From an uncultured Rhodospirillaceae bacterium (GTDB lineage: Bacteria; Pseudomonadota; Alphaproteobacteria; Rhodospirillales; Magnetospirillaceae), in contig CALABS010000013.1 in NCBI GenBank assembly GCA_937887565.1, positions 66,958 through 130,957 of the forward strand: a DNA stretch of 64,000 bases, in the 5' to 3' direction. Made by a program: the position numbers and the translations under genes. Numbering within the stretch: position 1 is the first letter of the stretch; every line of letters starts with the position of its first letter. Below the pieces are notes generated by a model, which worked only from the letters and a program-made list of their open reading frames with translations, was not told the origin of the DNA and ran no database searches. This document shows, one piece after another, positions 8,928 through 17,562 of this stretch.

Positions 8928-10205
8928 TCAGCCGCCCAGGAACTCCAGTTGCCAGGTCATGTCGTCCGGCGACAGCGGCCAGGACTTGCCGCGCGGGTGC
9001 AACACCCGGCTGGAGGTCAGGCGCACCAGCTTGACCTGCAGCTGCTCCGCCATCTCGGGCGACAACCCGGCCTTCCAGGCGATGGCGACCATGCCCTTGG
9101 CGCTCTGGGTGTGGACCGCCTTGCGGACCACCGCCAGGGGCAGGTTCGCCAGCAGCGACAGGGCGGCGATCACGAAGGCGTGGTCGGCCCCCGACAGGGC
9201 GGTGTCGACGGTGCTTTCGTCCAGGGTTCCGGCCGCCAGCAGCGTCTTGGCCCGCATCACGGCGGCGGTCTCGTCGGCGGCCTTGCGGGCCTCGGCCTTG
9301 GCGGGGCCGGTGGCCTCCATCTCGTCGAGCCGCTTGCGCACCACGGCGGCCACCGCCACCGTCGCCTCGGGGTCGAGATCCCTGCGCTCGGCCAGCGCCT
9401 GCAACAGATTGGCGGCCACGAAGCGGGCCAGCTTGCCGGCCGCCTTGGCCGGCAGATGCGGGCGGTTGACGAAGGGCTGGTGCCAGGCCTCGATGTCGGC
9501 GGCGCGGTCGGCCAGCCGGTCCAGCGTCTCCTCGCGGATCTGCGCCGACCCGTTGGCCAGCAGCACCGCGATGGCGTCCACGTCCTCGGACGAGGCGATG
9601 GCGTCGGCGACCCGCATGTTGACCACCGACCGCCGCGAGATGGCGGCCAGGGCGCCGGGAATGGGCGACGAGCCGATGACCTCCAGCAGGTCGTCGTCGG
9701 TGAGCACCGGCGAGTACTGCAGCACCGGCGCCGCCACGGCGATCTCGGCGTCGCGGGCCAGGCGGCGGATGACGTCGGGCGGCGCGTTGGCCACGTCCTT
9801 GAGGGTCTCGGCGACGATGGCCCGCACCTTGGCGATCTGGTCGCGGGCCAGAAGGTCCAGCGCCTCGTGGGTGGCGCGGCGCAGGCGGTCCTGCTCGTTG
9901 GCGGTCAGGCCGGGGGCCAGGCGGGCGATCTTGCCGGCCAGGTCGGCGCGCACCCTTTCGTCCTTGTCGGCGGCCAGCAGCAGATTGGCCTGGGGCGGAG
10001 TCTGGGCGTTGGCGGCGACGCGGCGGCGTACCTCGGGGCTCTTGTCCTCGGCCAGGAAATACAGGATCTCGCCCTTGACGTCGTCGCGTCCGGCCAGTTC
10101 CGCCCGTACCGCCGCGTCGTCGTGGGCGGCCAGCTCGCGCGCCTCCTCGTAGGAAATCGACCGATCGCGCCCGCCGAACAGCCGCTTCAGGATGCCGACC
10201 ACCAT
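8928..10205 (-). CDS. DUF2336 domain protein
   Basis: 425 residues, almost all alpha-helical by composition and rich in Ala, Leu and Arg, with repeated HEAT-like units such as DKSPEVRRRVAANAQTPP. This is the pattern of DUF2336, a family common in Rhodospirillales and of unknown biochemical function. There is no signal peptide or membrane segment, so it is cytoplasmic. Its ATG overlaps the stop of the GGDEF gene by one base (TGATG), so the two are translationally coupled and probably work together. A cyclic-di-GMP link is inferred from this context only. Confidence 0.82.
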   Translation of the reverse strand: MVVGILKRLFGGRDRSISYEEARELAAHDDAAVRAELAGRDDVKGEILYFLAEDKSPEVRRRVAANAQTPPQANLLLAADKDERVRADLAGKIARLAPGLTANEQDRLRRATHEALDLLARDQIAKVRAIVAETLKDVANAPPDVIRRLARDAEIAVAAPVLQYSPVLTDDDLLEVIGSSPIPGALAAISRRSVVNMRVADAIASSEDVDAIAVLLANGSAQIREETLDRLADRAADIEAWHQPFVNRPHLPAKAAGKLARFVAANLLQALAERRDLDPEATVAVAAVVRKRLDEMEATGPAKAEARKAADETAAVMRAKTLLAAGTLDESTVDTALSGADHAFVIAALSLLANLPLAVVRKAVHTQSAKGMVAIAWKAGLSPEMAEQLQVKLVRLTSSRVLHPRGKSWPLSPDDMTWQLEFLGG

Positions 10206-11893
10206 CAGCGGCACCCGTCGGTGTCGGGGGGCGCCAGCCGCCAGTCGCCCTTGCCGTCGCGCTTGACCTCGTACATGGCCTTGTCGGCGCGGGCGATCAG
10301 GTCTTCCAGGCACTCGCCGTCGCCGCCGTCGTGGACGGCCACGCCCAAGGACATGTGCAGCGGCTTGTCGTCGGCCCCCGAATAGCGGATGAGCCTGCGG
10401 CCGGCCTCGACCAGCTCGGTGCACCGCTGCACCGCGATGCGCTCCTCGGCGCCCTCCAGCCACACCGCGAACTCGTCGCCGCCCAGCCGCGCCACCAGGT
10501 CGGTGGGGCGGGTGTGCTGCAGCAGGATCTCGCGCACCGCCAGCAGCGCCTGGTCGCCGGCGGCGTGGCCGTGGACGTCGTTGACCCACTTGAAATTGTC
10601 CAGGTCCACATAGATCAGCGCCGCCGGCCGCCGTTCCCGCGACAGCCGCTGGAACCGCCGCGCGATCTCCTCGAAGAAGGCGCGGCGGTTGAACAGGCCG
10701 GTCAGCGAATCGGTCCGCGACAGCTTGACGATGCGCTCGTGGTTGGCGATCTGCTCGCAGGCCAGGCCGACCTGGTTGGCGACGTCGTCGATGAGCAGGC
10801 GGTCGTCGTCGCTCCACGGCGGCCGCCCCGAATCCCGCCACAGGATGACGGCGCCGTTGATCGAATGCCGGTAGCGGCTGACCGTCGCCAGCACGTGCCA
10901 GCCGTCGAGGGTGTCGTCGAAATGGTCCGAGCCCAGGAAGGAATCCAGCACCGGCATCTCGTCGCCGGCCTCGCCGAACAGGGCCGAGATGGCGAAGTCG
11001 GAGGCTTCGGGCAGGATGCGGAAGATCTGGCAGCCGGTGGCCCCCAGCGCCCGGGCGGTGGCCTCGGCGGCGGCGCGCAGCATGTCGGCGGGATCGACCT
11101 CGTCGCGGATGGTGCGCACGATGTAGGACAGCAGGCGCTCGCGGTTATTGGCGCGGATGAGCGCGGCGTCGCGCAGCCGCTCCTGGGTGACGTCGCGACA
11201 CACCCCGCGCGCGCCCTTCCACTCCCCCTGACCCCCGTGGATGGGGGTGGCCGAGGCCAGCAGGCAGGCCTGGCTGCCGTCGGCCTGGGTCATCCACACC
11301 TCGGCGTCCTCGATGGGCAGGGTGGCGGCGAAGGCGATGGCGCCATGGCTGGCATCGGCCGTCACCACGAAATCCGACGGCAGCCGCCCGACCAGGTCGT
11401 CGGCGGAATAGCCCAGCGCCCCCTTGGGGCTGACGAAGACGAAGCGGCGGTCCTGGCCGACCTCCCAGGCGAAATCCGACGAGATTTCCACCAAATCCTT
11501 GTAGCGCTGCCGCGATTCCACCAGCGCCGAGCGCAGGTTGCGCTCCAGGGTGACGTCGCGGGCCAGGATCAGCACGGTTCCATCGGCGGCCGGCAATCCC
11601 ACCATCTCCAGGATGACGCCGCTGCCGCCGGGGGCCGGAAGAGTCTCGACCACCGCCGGGCCGCCACCCGGCCGTCGCAGCAGCGAGCCCAGGCTTTCCA
11701 GCCGCCCCTCGGCGATGGCGGCGGCCAGTACCGCGCCGCGGGTGTTGGCCGAAAGGACGGCGCCGTGGCCGTCGACCACCACCGCCGGGCCGGGAAAGGT
11801 CGCCAGGGCGTCCGGACCCAGGGTCACCGGCCGGCGCTGTCCCACCCCTGCTTCACGTTGCCCGTCCACGCGCCGATGCCCCGCTGCCGTCAC
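10205..11893 (-). CDS. PAS/GAF-domain diguanylate cyclase
   Basis: 562 residues without obvious membrane segments. Two PAS-like regions (about 25-125 and 125-245), a GAF-like region (about 250-385) and a C-terminal GGDEF domain (about 390-555) can be followed. The active-site motif is RLGGDEFAVW. An RPTD motif five residues before GGDEF fits the RxxD product-inhibition site. So the protein should make cyclic di-GMP from two GTP and be feedback-inhibited. The signal sensed by the PAS/GAF part is unknown. It is co-transcribed with the DUF2336 gene. The start is the first ATG of the frame; a later start would shorten a poorly conserved N-terminus. Confidence 0.9.
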   Translation of the reverse strand: MTAAGHRRVDGQREAGVGQRRPVTLGPDALATFPGPAVVVDGHGAVLSANTRGAVLAAAIAEGRLESLGSLLRRPGGGPAVVETLPAPGGSGVILEMVGLPAADGTVLILARDVTLERNLRSALVESRQRYKDLVEISSDFAWEVGQDRRFVFVSPKGALGYSADDLVGRLPSDFVVTADASHGAIAFAATLPIEDAEVWMTQADGSQACLLASATPIHGGQGEWKGARGVCRDVTQERLRDAALIRANNRERLLSYIVRTIRDEVDPADMLRAAAEATARALGATGCQIFRILPEASDFAISALFGEAGDEMPVLDSFLGSDHFDDTLDGWHVLATVSRYRHSINGAVILWRDSGRPPWSDDDRLLIDDVANQVGLACEQIANHERIVKLSRTDSLTGLFNRRAFFEEIARRFQRLSRERRPAALIYVDLDNFKWVNDVHGHAAGDQALLAVREILLQHTRPTDLVARLGGDEFAVWLEGAEERIAVQRCTELVEAGRRLIRYSGADDKPLHMSLGVAVHDGGDGECLEDLIARADKAMYEVKRDGKGDWRLAPPDTDGCR

Positions 11894-11986
11894 CAGTGAT
11901 TGATTACCATAGGCGCGGCCGGTTAACGATCCTGAAAGTGCCCCGGCCCTTGCCTTTCCACCCGGCCGCCGCTAGGACTGGGCGCC

Positions 11987-12691
11987 ATGACCGACGTCGC
12001 CGCGACCGATCCCCGCCGCCTGGGGCTGGACCACGTGAACACCTGGGTGTTCGATCTCGACAACACCCTGTACCCCGCGTCGTCGAGCCTGTTCCCGCAA
12101 ATCGACCTGCGCATGCGGCGATTCATCGCCGATCGCCTGGGCCTGGATCTCGAGGCGGCGTTCCGGCTGCAGAAGCAATATTACCGCCAGTTCGGCACCA
12201 CCCTCAGGGGGCTGATGCTGGTCCACGGAATCGAGCCGGCGGCGTTCCTCGACTACGTCCACGACATCGACCATTCGGTGCTGGCCGCCGCCCCCGCCCT
12301 CGACGCCGCCCTGGCGGCGCTGCCCGGCCGCAAGGTGATCTTCACCAACGGCTCCGAAGGACACGCGGTCAAGGTGCTCGACCGCCTGGGAATCGCCCGC
12401 CATTTCGAGGGCATCTTCGACATCGTCGCCGCCGGCTACGTGCCCAAGCCGCAGCCCGAGACCTATGACGTGATGGTGGGCCGCCACGGCATCGACCCGC
12501 GCGCCGCCGCCATGGTCGAGGACATCCACCGCAACCTCGTCCCCGCCTGCGCCATCGGCATGACCACGGTGTGGGTCAACGAGGCCGACCACCCCGACGC
12601 CACGGTGGCGGCGCAGGACACCACCGACCTCTCGCACGTCCACCACGTCACCGACGACCTGGTGGCCTTGCTGACGGGGCGGGTCAAGTGA
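11987..12691 (+). CDS. HAD-family pyrimidine 5'-nucleotidase-like phosphatase
   Basis: 234 residues with the four HAD motifs: FDLDNTLYP (nucleophile Asp), TNGSE, the Lys of KPQPETYD, and VEDIHRNL. The cap-region residues and the NTLYP sequence match the pyrimidine 5'-nucleotidase (Sdt1/Phm8-like) subgroup widespread in alphaproteobacteria, so UMP/CMP or related nucleotides are likely substrates. It is cytoplasmic. The GT39 gene starts 13 nt downstream on the same strand, so they probably share a transcript, but no functional link is evident. Confidence 0.87.
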   Translation: MTDVAATDPRRLGLDHVNTWVFDLDNTLYPASSSLFPQIDLRMRRFIADRLGLDLEAAFRLQKQYYRQFGTTLRGLMLVHGIEPAAFLDYVHDIDHSVLAAAPALDAALAALPGRKVIFTNGSEGHAVKVLDRLGIARHFEGIFDIVAAGYVPKPQPETYDVMVGRHGIDPRAAAMVEDIHRNLVPACAIGMTTVWVNEADHPDATVAAQDTTDLSHVHHVTDDLVALLTGRVK

Positions 12692-12704
12692 TACTCCCTT
12701 CGCC

Positions 12705-14192
12705 ATGCTCGATCCCGTCGCCCGCCGCCCGGCCCTGATCGCCGTCCTGTTCGTCGGCCTGATGACGGCATGGCGGCTGGCCGTCCTGGCCGTCGACGCG
12801 CCCTATCTGTCCTTCGACGAGGCCCAATACTGGGCCTGGGCGCAGAGCCTGGAGCTGGGCTACTACTCGAAGCCGCCCATGGTGGCCTGGGTCATCGCCG
12901 CCACCACCGCCGCCTGCGGCGACGGGCCGGGTTGCGTCAAGCTGGGGGCGGCCATCGCCCATGCGGGGACGGCCGGTGTCCTCTACTTCCTCGGCCGCCA
13001 CCTCTACGGCCCCAGGATCGGCGCCTGGGCGGCCATGAGCTGGAGCGTGGTGCCGGCGGTGTCGCTGTCGTCGGTGATGATCACCACCGACCCGTTCCTG
13101 CTGTTCTTCTGGGCGCTGGCGCTGCTGTTCCTGGTCCGCGCCGCCGATGCCGGGCCGGGCTCGAACCGGTGGTGGCTGGCGCTGGGCCTGGCTTTCGGCC
13201 TCGGCATGCTGTCCAAATACGCCATGATCCTGTTCGCCGCCTCGGTGGCGCTGTGGCTGGCGTGGTCGCCCGGACGGCGGAGCCTGGCGAAGGCGCCGGG
13301 CTTGTGGCTGGCGGCCGCGACGGGCCTCGCGGTCTACGCCCCCAACGCGCTGTGGAACGCCGCCAACGGCTTCGTCAGCTACGCCCACACCAAGGACAAC
13401 GCCAATCTCGGCGGCGACCTGTTCCATTTCGGCAAGCTGGCCGAGTTCGTCGCCGGCCAGTTCGGGGTATTCGGCCCCATCGCCATGGCGGCGCTGGTCG
13501 TCGCCCTGGTGGCGGTCCTGCGCCGCCCCCCCCAGGACCCCGGCGAGCGCGACGGCGTCCGCCTGCTGGCCGCCTTCACCCTGCCCGTGCTGATGCTGAT
13601 GACGGTCGAAAGCTTCCTGTCGCGGGCCAACGCCAACTGGAGCGCGCCGGCCTTCGTGGCCGGAACGGTGCTGGCGACCGCTTTCCTCGCCCGGCGGGCA
13701 CCGCGGCTGCTGGCGGCGTCGCTGGCGCTCCACGTGGCCGCCGCCGGCCTGCTGTACAACCTGGACGCCGCCCGCGCCGCCCTCGGCGTGGCCGACACCG
13801 CCCGCTACGATATCGAGAAGCGGGTACGCGGCTGGCAGGAGGTCGGAGCCCGGGTCTCGGAGATCCTGGCCGCCCATCCCGGCGCCCGCCTGATGGCCGA
13901 CGAGCGCAAGGTGATGGCGACGTTGATCTATGCCGTCCGTCCGCACCCCTTCGACGCCGTGAAATGGAATCCCGACGGCGACGTCCGCGACCACTACGAC
14001 CAGACCACCCGGATCGAGCCCGGCGAGAAGCAGCTGATCCTCGTCACCGAGCAGCCGACGCTGCCGGCGGAGATGCGCGACGCCTTCGCGCGGGCCGAGA
14101 AGATCGAGGATATCGTGATCCCCATTCACCGCGACTACGAGCGTCGAGTCGCCGTGTGGCGGCTCGAGGACTTCCGGGGATATGCGCGGTGA
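12705..14192 (+). CDS. Glycosyltransferase family 39 (ArnT/PMT-like) membrane protein
   Basis: 495 residues with about ten hydrophobic segments. The first periplasmic loop contains SFDEAQYWAWAQ followed by YYSKPPMVAW, the signature of ArnT/GT39 polyprenyl-phosphate-sugar transferases; the Asp-Glu pair is the expected catalytic acid and metal site. The C-terminal 120 residues form a soluble domain. It most likely moves a sugar from undecaprenyl phosphate to lipid A, another lipid or a protein in the inner membrane. The acceptor cannot be told from sequence. The ATG was chosen because it gives a short cytoplasmic tail before the first membrane helix. Confidence 0.88.
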   Translation: MLDPVARRPALIAVLFVGLMTAWRLAVLAVDAPYLSFDEAQYWAWAQSLELGYYSKPPMVAWVIAATTAACGDGPGCVKLGAAIAHAGTAGVLYFLGRHLYGPRIGAWAAMSWSVVPAVSLSSVMITTDPFLLFFWALALLFLVRAADAGPGSNRWWLALGLAFGLGMLSKYAMILFAASVALWLAWSPGRRSLAKAPGLWLAAATGLAVYAPNALWNAANGFVSYAHTKDNANLGGDLFHFGKLAEFVAGQFGVFGPIAMAALVVALVAVLRRPPQDPGERDGVRLLAAFTLPVLMLMTVESFLSRANANWSAPAFVAGTVLATAFLARRAPRLLAASLALHVAAAGLLYNLDAARAALGVADTARYDIEKRVRGWQEVGARVSEILAAHPGARLMADERKVMATLIYAVRPHPFDAVKWNPDGDVRDHYDQTTRIEPGEKQLILVTEQPTLPAEMRDAFARAEKIEDIVIPIHRDYERRVAVWRLEDFRGYAR

Positions 14193-14406
14193 CGGACGGC
14201 CCCGGCGGTCGCGGCGACGCCCGCCCGCCGGGGGCTTCACCGAAAAATAATGCCCCCTAGGGGGGAGACACCCGTCAAGACGCTAGGCGAATCCCGTGTC
14301 TTCGGGTAATGATATCGGTTCAGACTTGCCTTGGCGGACAAATGGCCCGGGAAGGATGCCCGCGCTTGGTGCGCGGGTTGTGTATTTGCTACGACGAGAA
14401 CGACAC

Positions 14407-15012
14407 ATGGCATGGAACCGAGATAATCATGGCAATCGTGACCGCGGCCGCGGCCGGCGGGACGATTTTGGCGACATGGGCGGCTACGAGCCCCGCCCGC
14501 CGCGCGCCCCCTCCTCCTTCGACTCCCGTCAACAGGTGAGCCAGACAAACGTCACCGCGACGGTCAAGTGGTTCAATGCCTCGAAGGGATTTGGCTTCGT
14601 CGCTCCGTCGGACGGCTCCCCGGATGCCTTCCTGCACATCTCGGCGCTCGAGCGCGCCGGCCTGTCCCAGGTGGCCGAGGGCTCGACCATCGTCTGCGAC
14701 CTGGGCCAGGGCAACCGCGGCCCGCAGGTGGTGACCGTGCATGAGGTCGACCAGACCACTGCCACCTCGGCCCCGCGCGCCCCGCGCATGGAGCGCGGCC
14801 CGTCCGAGACCGTCGAGGGCGTGGTCAAGTTCTTCTCGGCCGAGAAGGGCTTTGGCTTCGTCGCCGTCGACGAGGGCGGCAAGGACGTGTTCGTGCACGT
14901 CAAGGCCCTTGAGCGGTCCGGCCTCAAGACCCTGGAGAGCGGCCAGCGCGTGCGCGTGACCACCACGCTCGGCCAGAAGGGTCCCCAGGCCGACCACGTC
15001 GCCCTGGTCTGA
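14407..15012 (+). CDS. Double cold-shock domain protein
   Basis: 201 residues. An Arg/Gly/Asp-rich N-terminal tail (1-45) precedes two cold-shock domains. The first has TVKWFNASKGFGFV and DAFLHI (RNP1 and RNP2), the second VVKFFSAEKGFGFV and DVFVHV. Tandem CSD proteins are typical of alphaproteobacteria and bind single-stranded nucleic acid as RNA chaperones. The start at 14407 follows a GAGAA-like ribosome binding site; in-frame upstream starts lie in the leader. A 214-nt gap before the ORF leaves room for a long 5' leader, which many cold-shock genes use for temperature control, but no thermometer fold was proven. Confidence 0.93.
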   Translation: MAWNRDNHGNRDRGRGRRDDFGDMGGYEPRPPRAPSSFDSRQQVSQTNVTATVKWFNASKGFGFVAPSDGSPDAFLHISALERAGLSQVAEGSTIVCDLGQGNRGPQVVTVHEVDQTTATSAPRAPRMERGPSETVEGVVKFFSAEKGFGFVAVDEGGKDVFVHVKALERSGLKTLESGQRVRVTTTLGQKGPQADHVALV

Positions 15013-15086
15013 CCCGGCGCGCGGACGAGCTTTCCCACCGGCGGGACTCCCGCCGGACGGGGAAGGAATCCGAATCGAACACGGGC

Positions 15087-15118
15087 AAGGCCGGTCGCCA
15101 GAGGCGGCCGGCCTTTTC
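15087..15118 (+). terminator. Rho-independent terminator of the cold-shock gene
   Basis: A perfect 8-bp stem, AAGGCCGG (15087-15094) with CCGGCCTT (15108-15115), encloses a 13-nt loop and is followed by TTCC. It lies 75 nt downstream of the cold-shock gene stop and before the next gene's leader. The T-run is short, so strength is uncertain. Confidence 0.7.
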
Positions 15119-15218
15119 CGCGACAAAATACGATACATTTCGCCGAATTTGGTTTAATCCACATTCACACCCGTCTGCTACGAGTCCATTCGGGCCTGTG
15201 CGTTGGCGGGAGGGCGCG

Positions 15219-15458
15219 GTGAAGGACTCGGTCGGGTTTGAATTGCAATTCAGCATCCAGGGCGCATCGGCGCTGTTCCGCAAGTCGCGGCTGATGGCCC
15301 ATGTCGCCGAGCGCGTGCGCCACATGGGCAAGGACCAGGCCTATCGCGCCGGCATCGGTCCGGTGGAATACGACGCCATCCTCACCGCCAAGCTGTCCTC
15401 CATCGACACCGACCGGCTGGAGAGCCTTTATTCCAAGCTGACGGCCGACCCGGCCTGA
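15219..15458 (+). CDS. Conserved-looking small hypothetical protein
   Basis: 79 residues beginning VKDSVGFELQF from GTG 15219. A strong ribosome binding site, GGGAGG (about 15208-15213), sits 6 nt upstream of this GTG, so it is preferred over the GTG at 15198, which would add seven residues. The protein is soluble, basic in the middle and ends YSKLTADPA. No known domain was recognised. It stands between a terminator and a convergent gene, so it is probably transcribed alone. Confidence 0.7.
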   Translation: MKDSVGFELQFSIQGASALFRKSRLMAHVAERVRHMGKDQAYRAGIGPVEYDAILTAKLSSIDTDRLESLYSKLTADPA

Positions 15459-15474
15459 AGGAAAACCGGCGCCG

Positions 15475-16731
15475 TCACGGCAGAACGCGCACCGCCACCT
15501 GCTTGGTGAAGGGCGACAGCGCCAACACCTCCCACCGGATGCCGGTCTCGGCGACGAATTCCATCCACGCCCGGTACTCGTCGTCGCGCCAGCCGCGATT
15601 GCCGATCATCTCGTCGAACACCAGCACGGTGCCGGGAACGACGCGGGGCGCCAAAAGCGTCAGCACGGTCCGCGCCGAGGCGTAGATATCGCTGTCGATA
15701 TTGACCAGTCGCGCCATGCCCGGATGGGCGGCCAGGAAGCCGGGCAGGGTGTCGGCAAACCAGCCCGGATGCAGCCGCGCGGCCGGATGGACCTCGGGCA
15801 GTTGGCGGCCGGTGGTCAACACCCCGGCCCGCTCGCGGCCCCAATCCTCGGGCAGTCCCTCGAAGGAATCGAAGCCGTGCACGTCCTGGCCGGCCACCTC
15901 GGCGATATGGGTGAGCGAGGTCCCCCGGCGGACGCCGAATTCCAGCACCAGCCCCGGCACCCGCGCCGCGGCCATGGCGTGACGCAGCAGGGTCCGCGAC
16001 ACCCCGAACACCCGCGCCGGCCGGGGCAGCGCCGCCACCGAGTCGACCAGTGGCCGCCGGCGGAGATCGCCGTCCACATGGCGGCGGCGGATGGCGGCGG
16101 CTTCGGCGGCACGTCCGGCCAGGGCGTGCAGCACCGCCAGCAGCGCCCAGTACTTGCCGTTGGCGCCGGCACACGCCAACGCCCGTTCCACCCGCCGCGC
16201 CGCCTCGCCGAGGCCGGCGAGGTCGAGGGCCGGGGCCGCCGAGCCCACCCATGAGGCGGCGTGGTCGGGGTGCCCGGCGAGGATGGCGTCGAAGGCCACC
16301 AGTGCCGCCTCGGAGTCTCCCAGCCGCCACAGGCTCACCGCCGCCTCGTAGGACAACGGACGCGACGGCGGCGACGCGGCGGCCAGGGCCACGCAGTCGG
16401 CATAGCGGGCGTCGCGGCGATAGGCGCCGGCCAGGGCCACGGCCAGGCCGGGAAAATTGGGGTGGGCGGCGCGCAGCCGCTCAAGGGCGTCGACGGCGGC
16501 GCAAGCGTTGGAGGCCAGCACATGGGCGCGCCCGGCCTGGAACATCGCCTCCGGGTCGCCGGGGTCGGCATGGGCCAGCGCCGCCAGCGCCTTGGCGCCT
16601 TCCTTGCGCCCCACATGGGCGGCCGCCAGCAGCACCGCCCGCTCCGGCCCGGCGGGCAGGTCGGCGAGGATCTTGAGGGCGGAGTCGAAGCGCCCGGCGG
16701 CGATCGCGGCCCGGGCGGCGGCATCGGTCAT
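15475..16731 (-). CDS. TPR-repeat protein fused to a TylF-type methyltransferase
   Basis: 418 residues in two parts. Residues 1-215 are Ala-rich helical repeats like tetratricopeptide repeats. Residues 230-418 are a SAM-dependent methyltransferase domain of the TylF/macrocin O-methyltransferase type, with LVLEFGVRRGTSLTHIA (SAM loop), HGFDSFEGLPEDWG and LVNIDSDIYASARTVL; the Asp residues are the expected metal ligands. TylF homologues in bacteria methylate sugars or glycans. The TPR half may recruit the enzyme to a protein partner or glycan. The substrate is unknown. It ends 17 nt from the convergent small gene. Confidence 0.85.
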   Translation of the reverse strand: MTDAAARAAIAAGRFDSALKILADLPAGPERAVLLAAAHVGRKEGAKALAALAHADPGDPEAMFQAGRAHVLASNACAAVDALERLRAAHPNFPGLAVALAGAYRRDARYADCVALAAASPPSRPLSYEAAVSLWRLGDSEAALVAFDAILAGHPDHAASWVGSAAPALDLAGLGEAARRVERALACAGANGKYWALLAVLHALAGRAAEAAAIRRRHVDGDLRRRPLVDSVAALPRPARVFGVSRTLLRHAMAAARVPGLVLEFGVRRGTSLTHIAEVAGQDVHGFDSFEGLPEDWGRERAGVLTTGRQLPEVHPAARLHPGWFADTLPGFLAAHPGMARLVNIDSDIYASARTVLTLLAPRVVPGTVLVFDEMIGNRGWRDDEYRAWMEFVAETGIRWEVLALSPFTKQVAVRVLP

Positions 16732-16800
16732 GGGCGGCAGTCTGCCCCGGGGGCGAAGGCGGCGGCAAGCGGATTGCCGCCGCCTTCGCCGGAACGGGCA

Positions 16801-16932
16801 CTAATCGCTGACCATGAACACCCCGTGGACGAACACGCCCAGCAGGGAAAGGATGAACGCCACCGCCAGCCACGGCGAATGGGTGACGGCGGCGGCGGCG
16901 GCGATGCCGCCGACGAGAAGGATGCGCTTCAT
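16801..16932 (-). CDS. Small membrane protein (43 aa)
   Basis: A 43-residue frame starting MKRILLVGGIAAAAAVTHSP and ending FVHGVFMVSD. It is almost wholly hydrophobic, with two short membrane segments separated by THSPW. The ATG at 16932 has a GGAG-type ribosome binding site just upstream on the minus strand (rc of 16938-16950). It is plausibly a real small inner-membrane protein; no family was recognised. It lies between the TPR-methyltransferase and another small gene, all on the minus strand. Confidence 0.55.
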   Translation of the reverse strand: MKRILLVGGIAAAAAVTHSPWLAVAFILSLLGVFVHGVFMVSD

Positions 16933-17020
16933 GGGTCCGCTCCTGGCGCCCCGGTCGAGGCGCGAACGACGCGATGGGACCGGCGCCGACCGGCGGCGCC
17001 GGATCAAGGAAAGGAAGGGG

Positions 17021-17332
17021 TCAGGCCGAAGCGGGCGGGCCGGTGGGATAGGGACGGGCCTGGCGTGGTGGCGCCGCGGCGCGGTTGTGGGCCGAAGGCA
17101 CCGCATGGTGCGTCGTGGTCGGCAAGAGCACTCGCGGCGGACCGGCCGGCATGGCCGGTCCCCAATCCAGTCCGCCGACGCCTTGGTCGCCGGTGCCGTC
17201 CGGGCCGCTCAGGGACAGGCACAGCCCGTCATCGGCCCGGGCCTGGCCGCCACCGCCGAACACCCCCACGGCCATGGCCGCCACGACAAGCAGCAACGGC
17301 ACGACACGGCGAAGATGTCTCAGGGCGTCCAC
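17021..17332 (-). CDS. Small exported hypothetical protein
   Basis: 103 residues. The N-terminus is basic (MDALRHLRRV), then a hydrophobic stretch and a cleavage site near GQARA-DD, a convincing Sec signal peptide. The remainder is Pro/Gly-rich with no recognised domain. The signal peptide supports reality, although the rest has the composition that GC-rich non-coding frames often show. It lies between the tRNA-Leu gene and the 43-residue membrane protein gene, on the minus strand. Confidence 0.5.
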   Translation of the reverse strand: MDALRHLRRVVPLLLVVAAMAVGVFGGGGQARADDGLCLSLSGPDGTGDQGVGGLDWGPAMPAGPPRVLLPTTTHHAVPSAHNRAAAPPRQARPYPTGPPASA

Positions 17333-17410
17333 GGGCGATCCCAGCGAATGACGGATGGCCGGATGCTATCAGGGCCGGCGCCCCGGTGGGAAGCGCGATC
17401 GGGAAAGGGA

Positions 17411-17496
17411 TGGTGCCCCAGGCCGGACTCGAACCAGCACGCCGTTGCCGGCAACAGATTTTGAGTCTGCCGCGTCTACCATTCCGCCACTGGGGC
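17411..17496 (-). tRNA. tRNA-Leu (anticodon CAA)
   Basis: 86 nt on the minus strand including an encoded CCA end (TGG at 17411-17413 on the plus strand). The acceptor stem pairs GCCCCAG with CTGGGGC. The anticodon loop reads CTCAAAA, giving anticodon CAA, which decodes the Leu codon UUG. A long variable arm (class II tRNA) and GGTTCGAGTCC in the T arm are present. It stands alone between panC and a small hypothetical gene. Confidence 0.96.
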
Positions 17497-17562
17497 ACCG
17501 TGGGAATGGAGGGCGATCATAGCCCAGGCGGGAACGGGGTCAACGGGAATCCCGATGCCCCG

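Noticed and set aside
8928..10841. A single fused protein covering the DUF2336 domain and upstream GGDEF region
   Set aside because: The extension is an out-of-frame reading of the GGDEF gene; the DUF2336 ATG at 10205 overlaps the true GGDEF stop.
14193..14406. Riboswitch or cold-responsive thermometer in the cold-shock gene leader
   Set aside because: The leader is long and has small palindromes (for example 14253-14264), but no known fold could be traced by eye.
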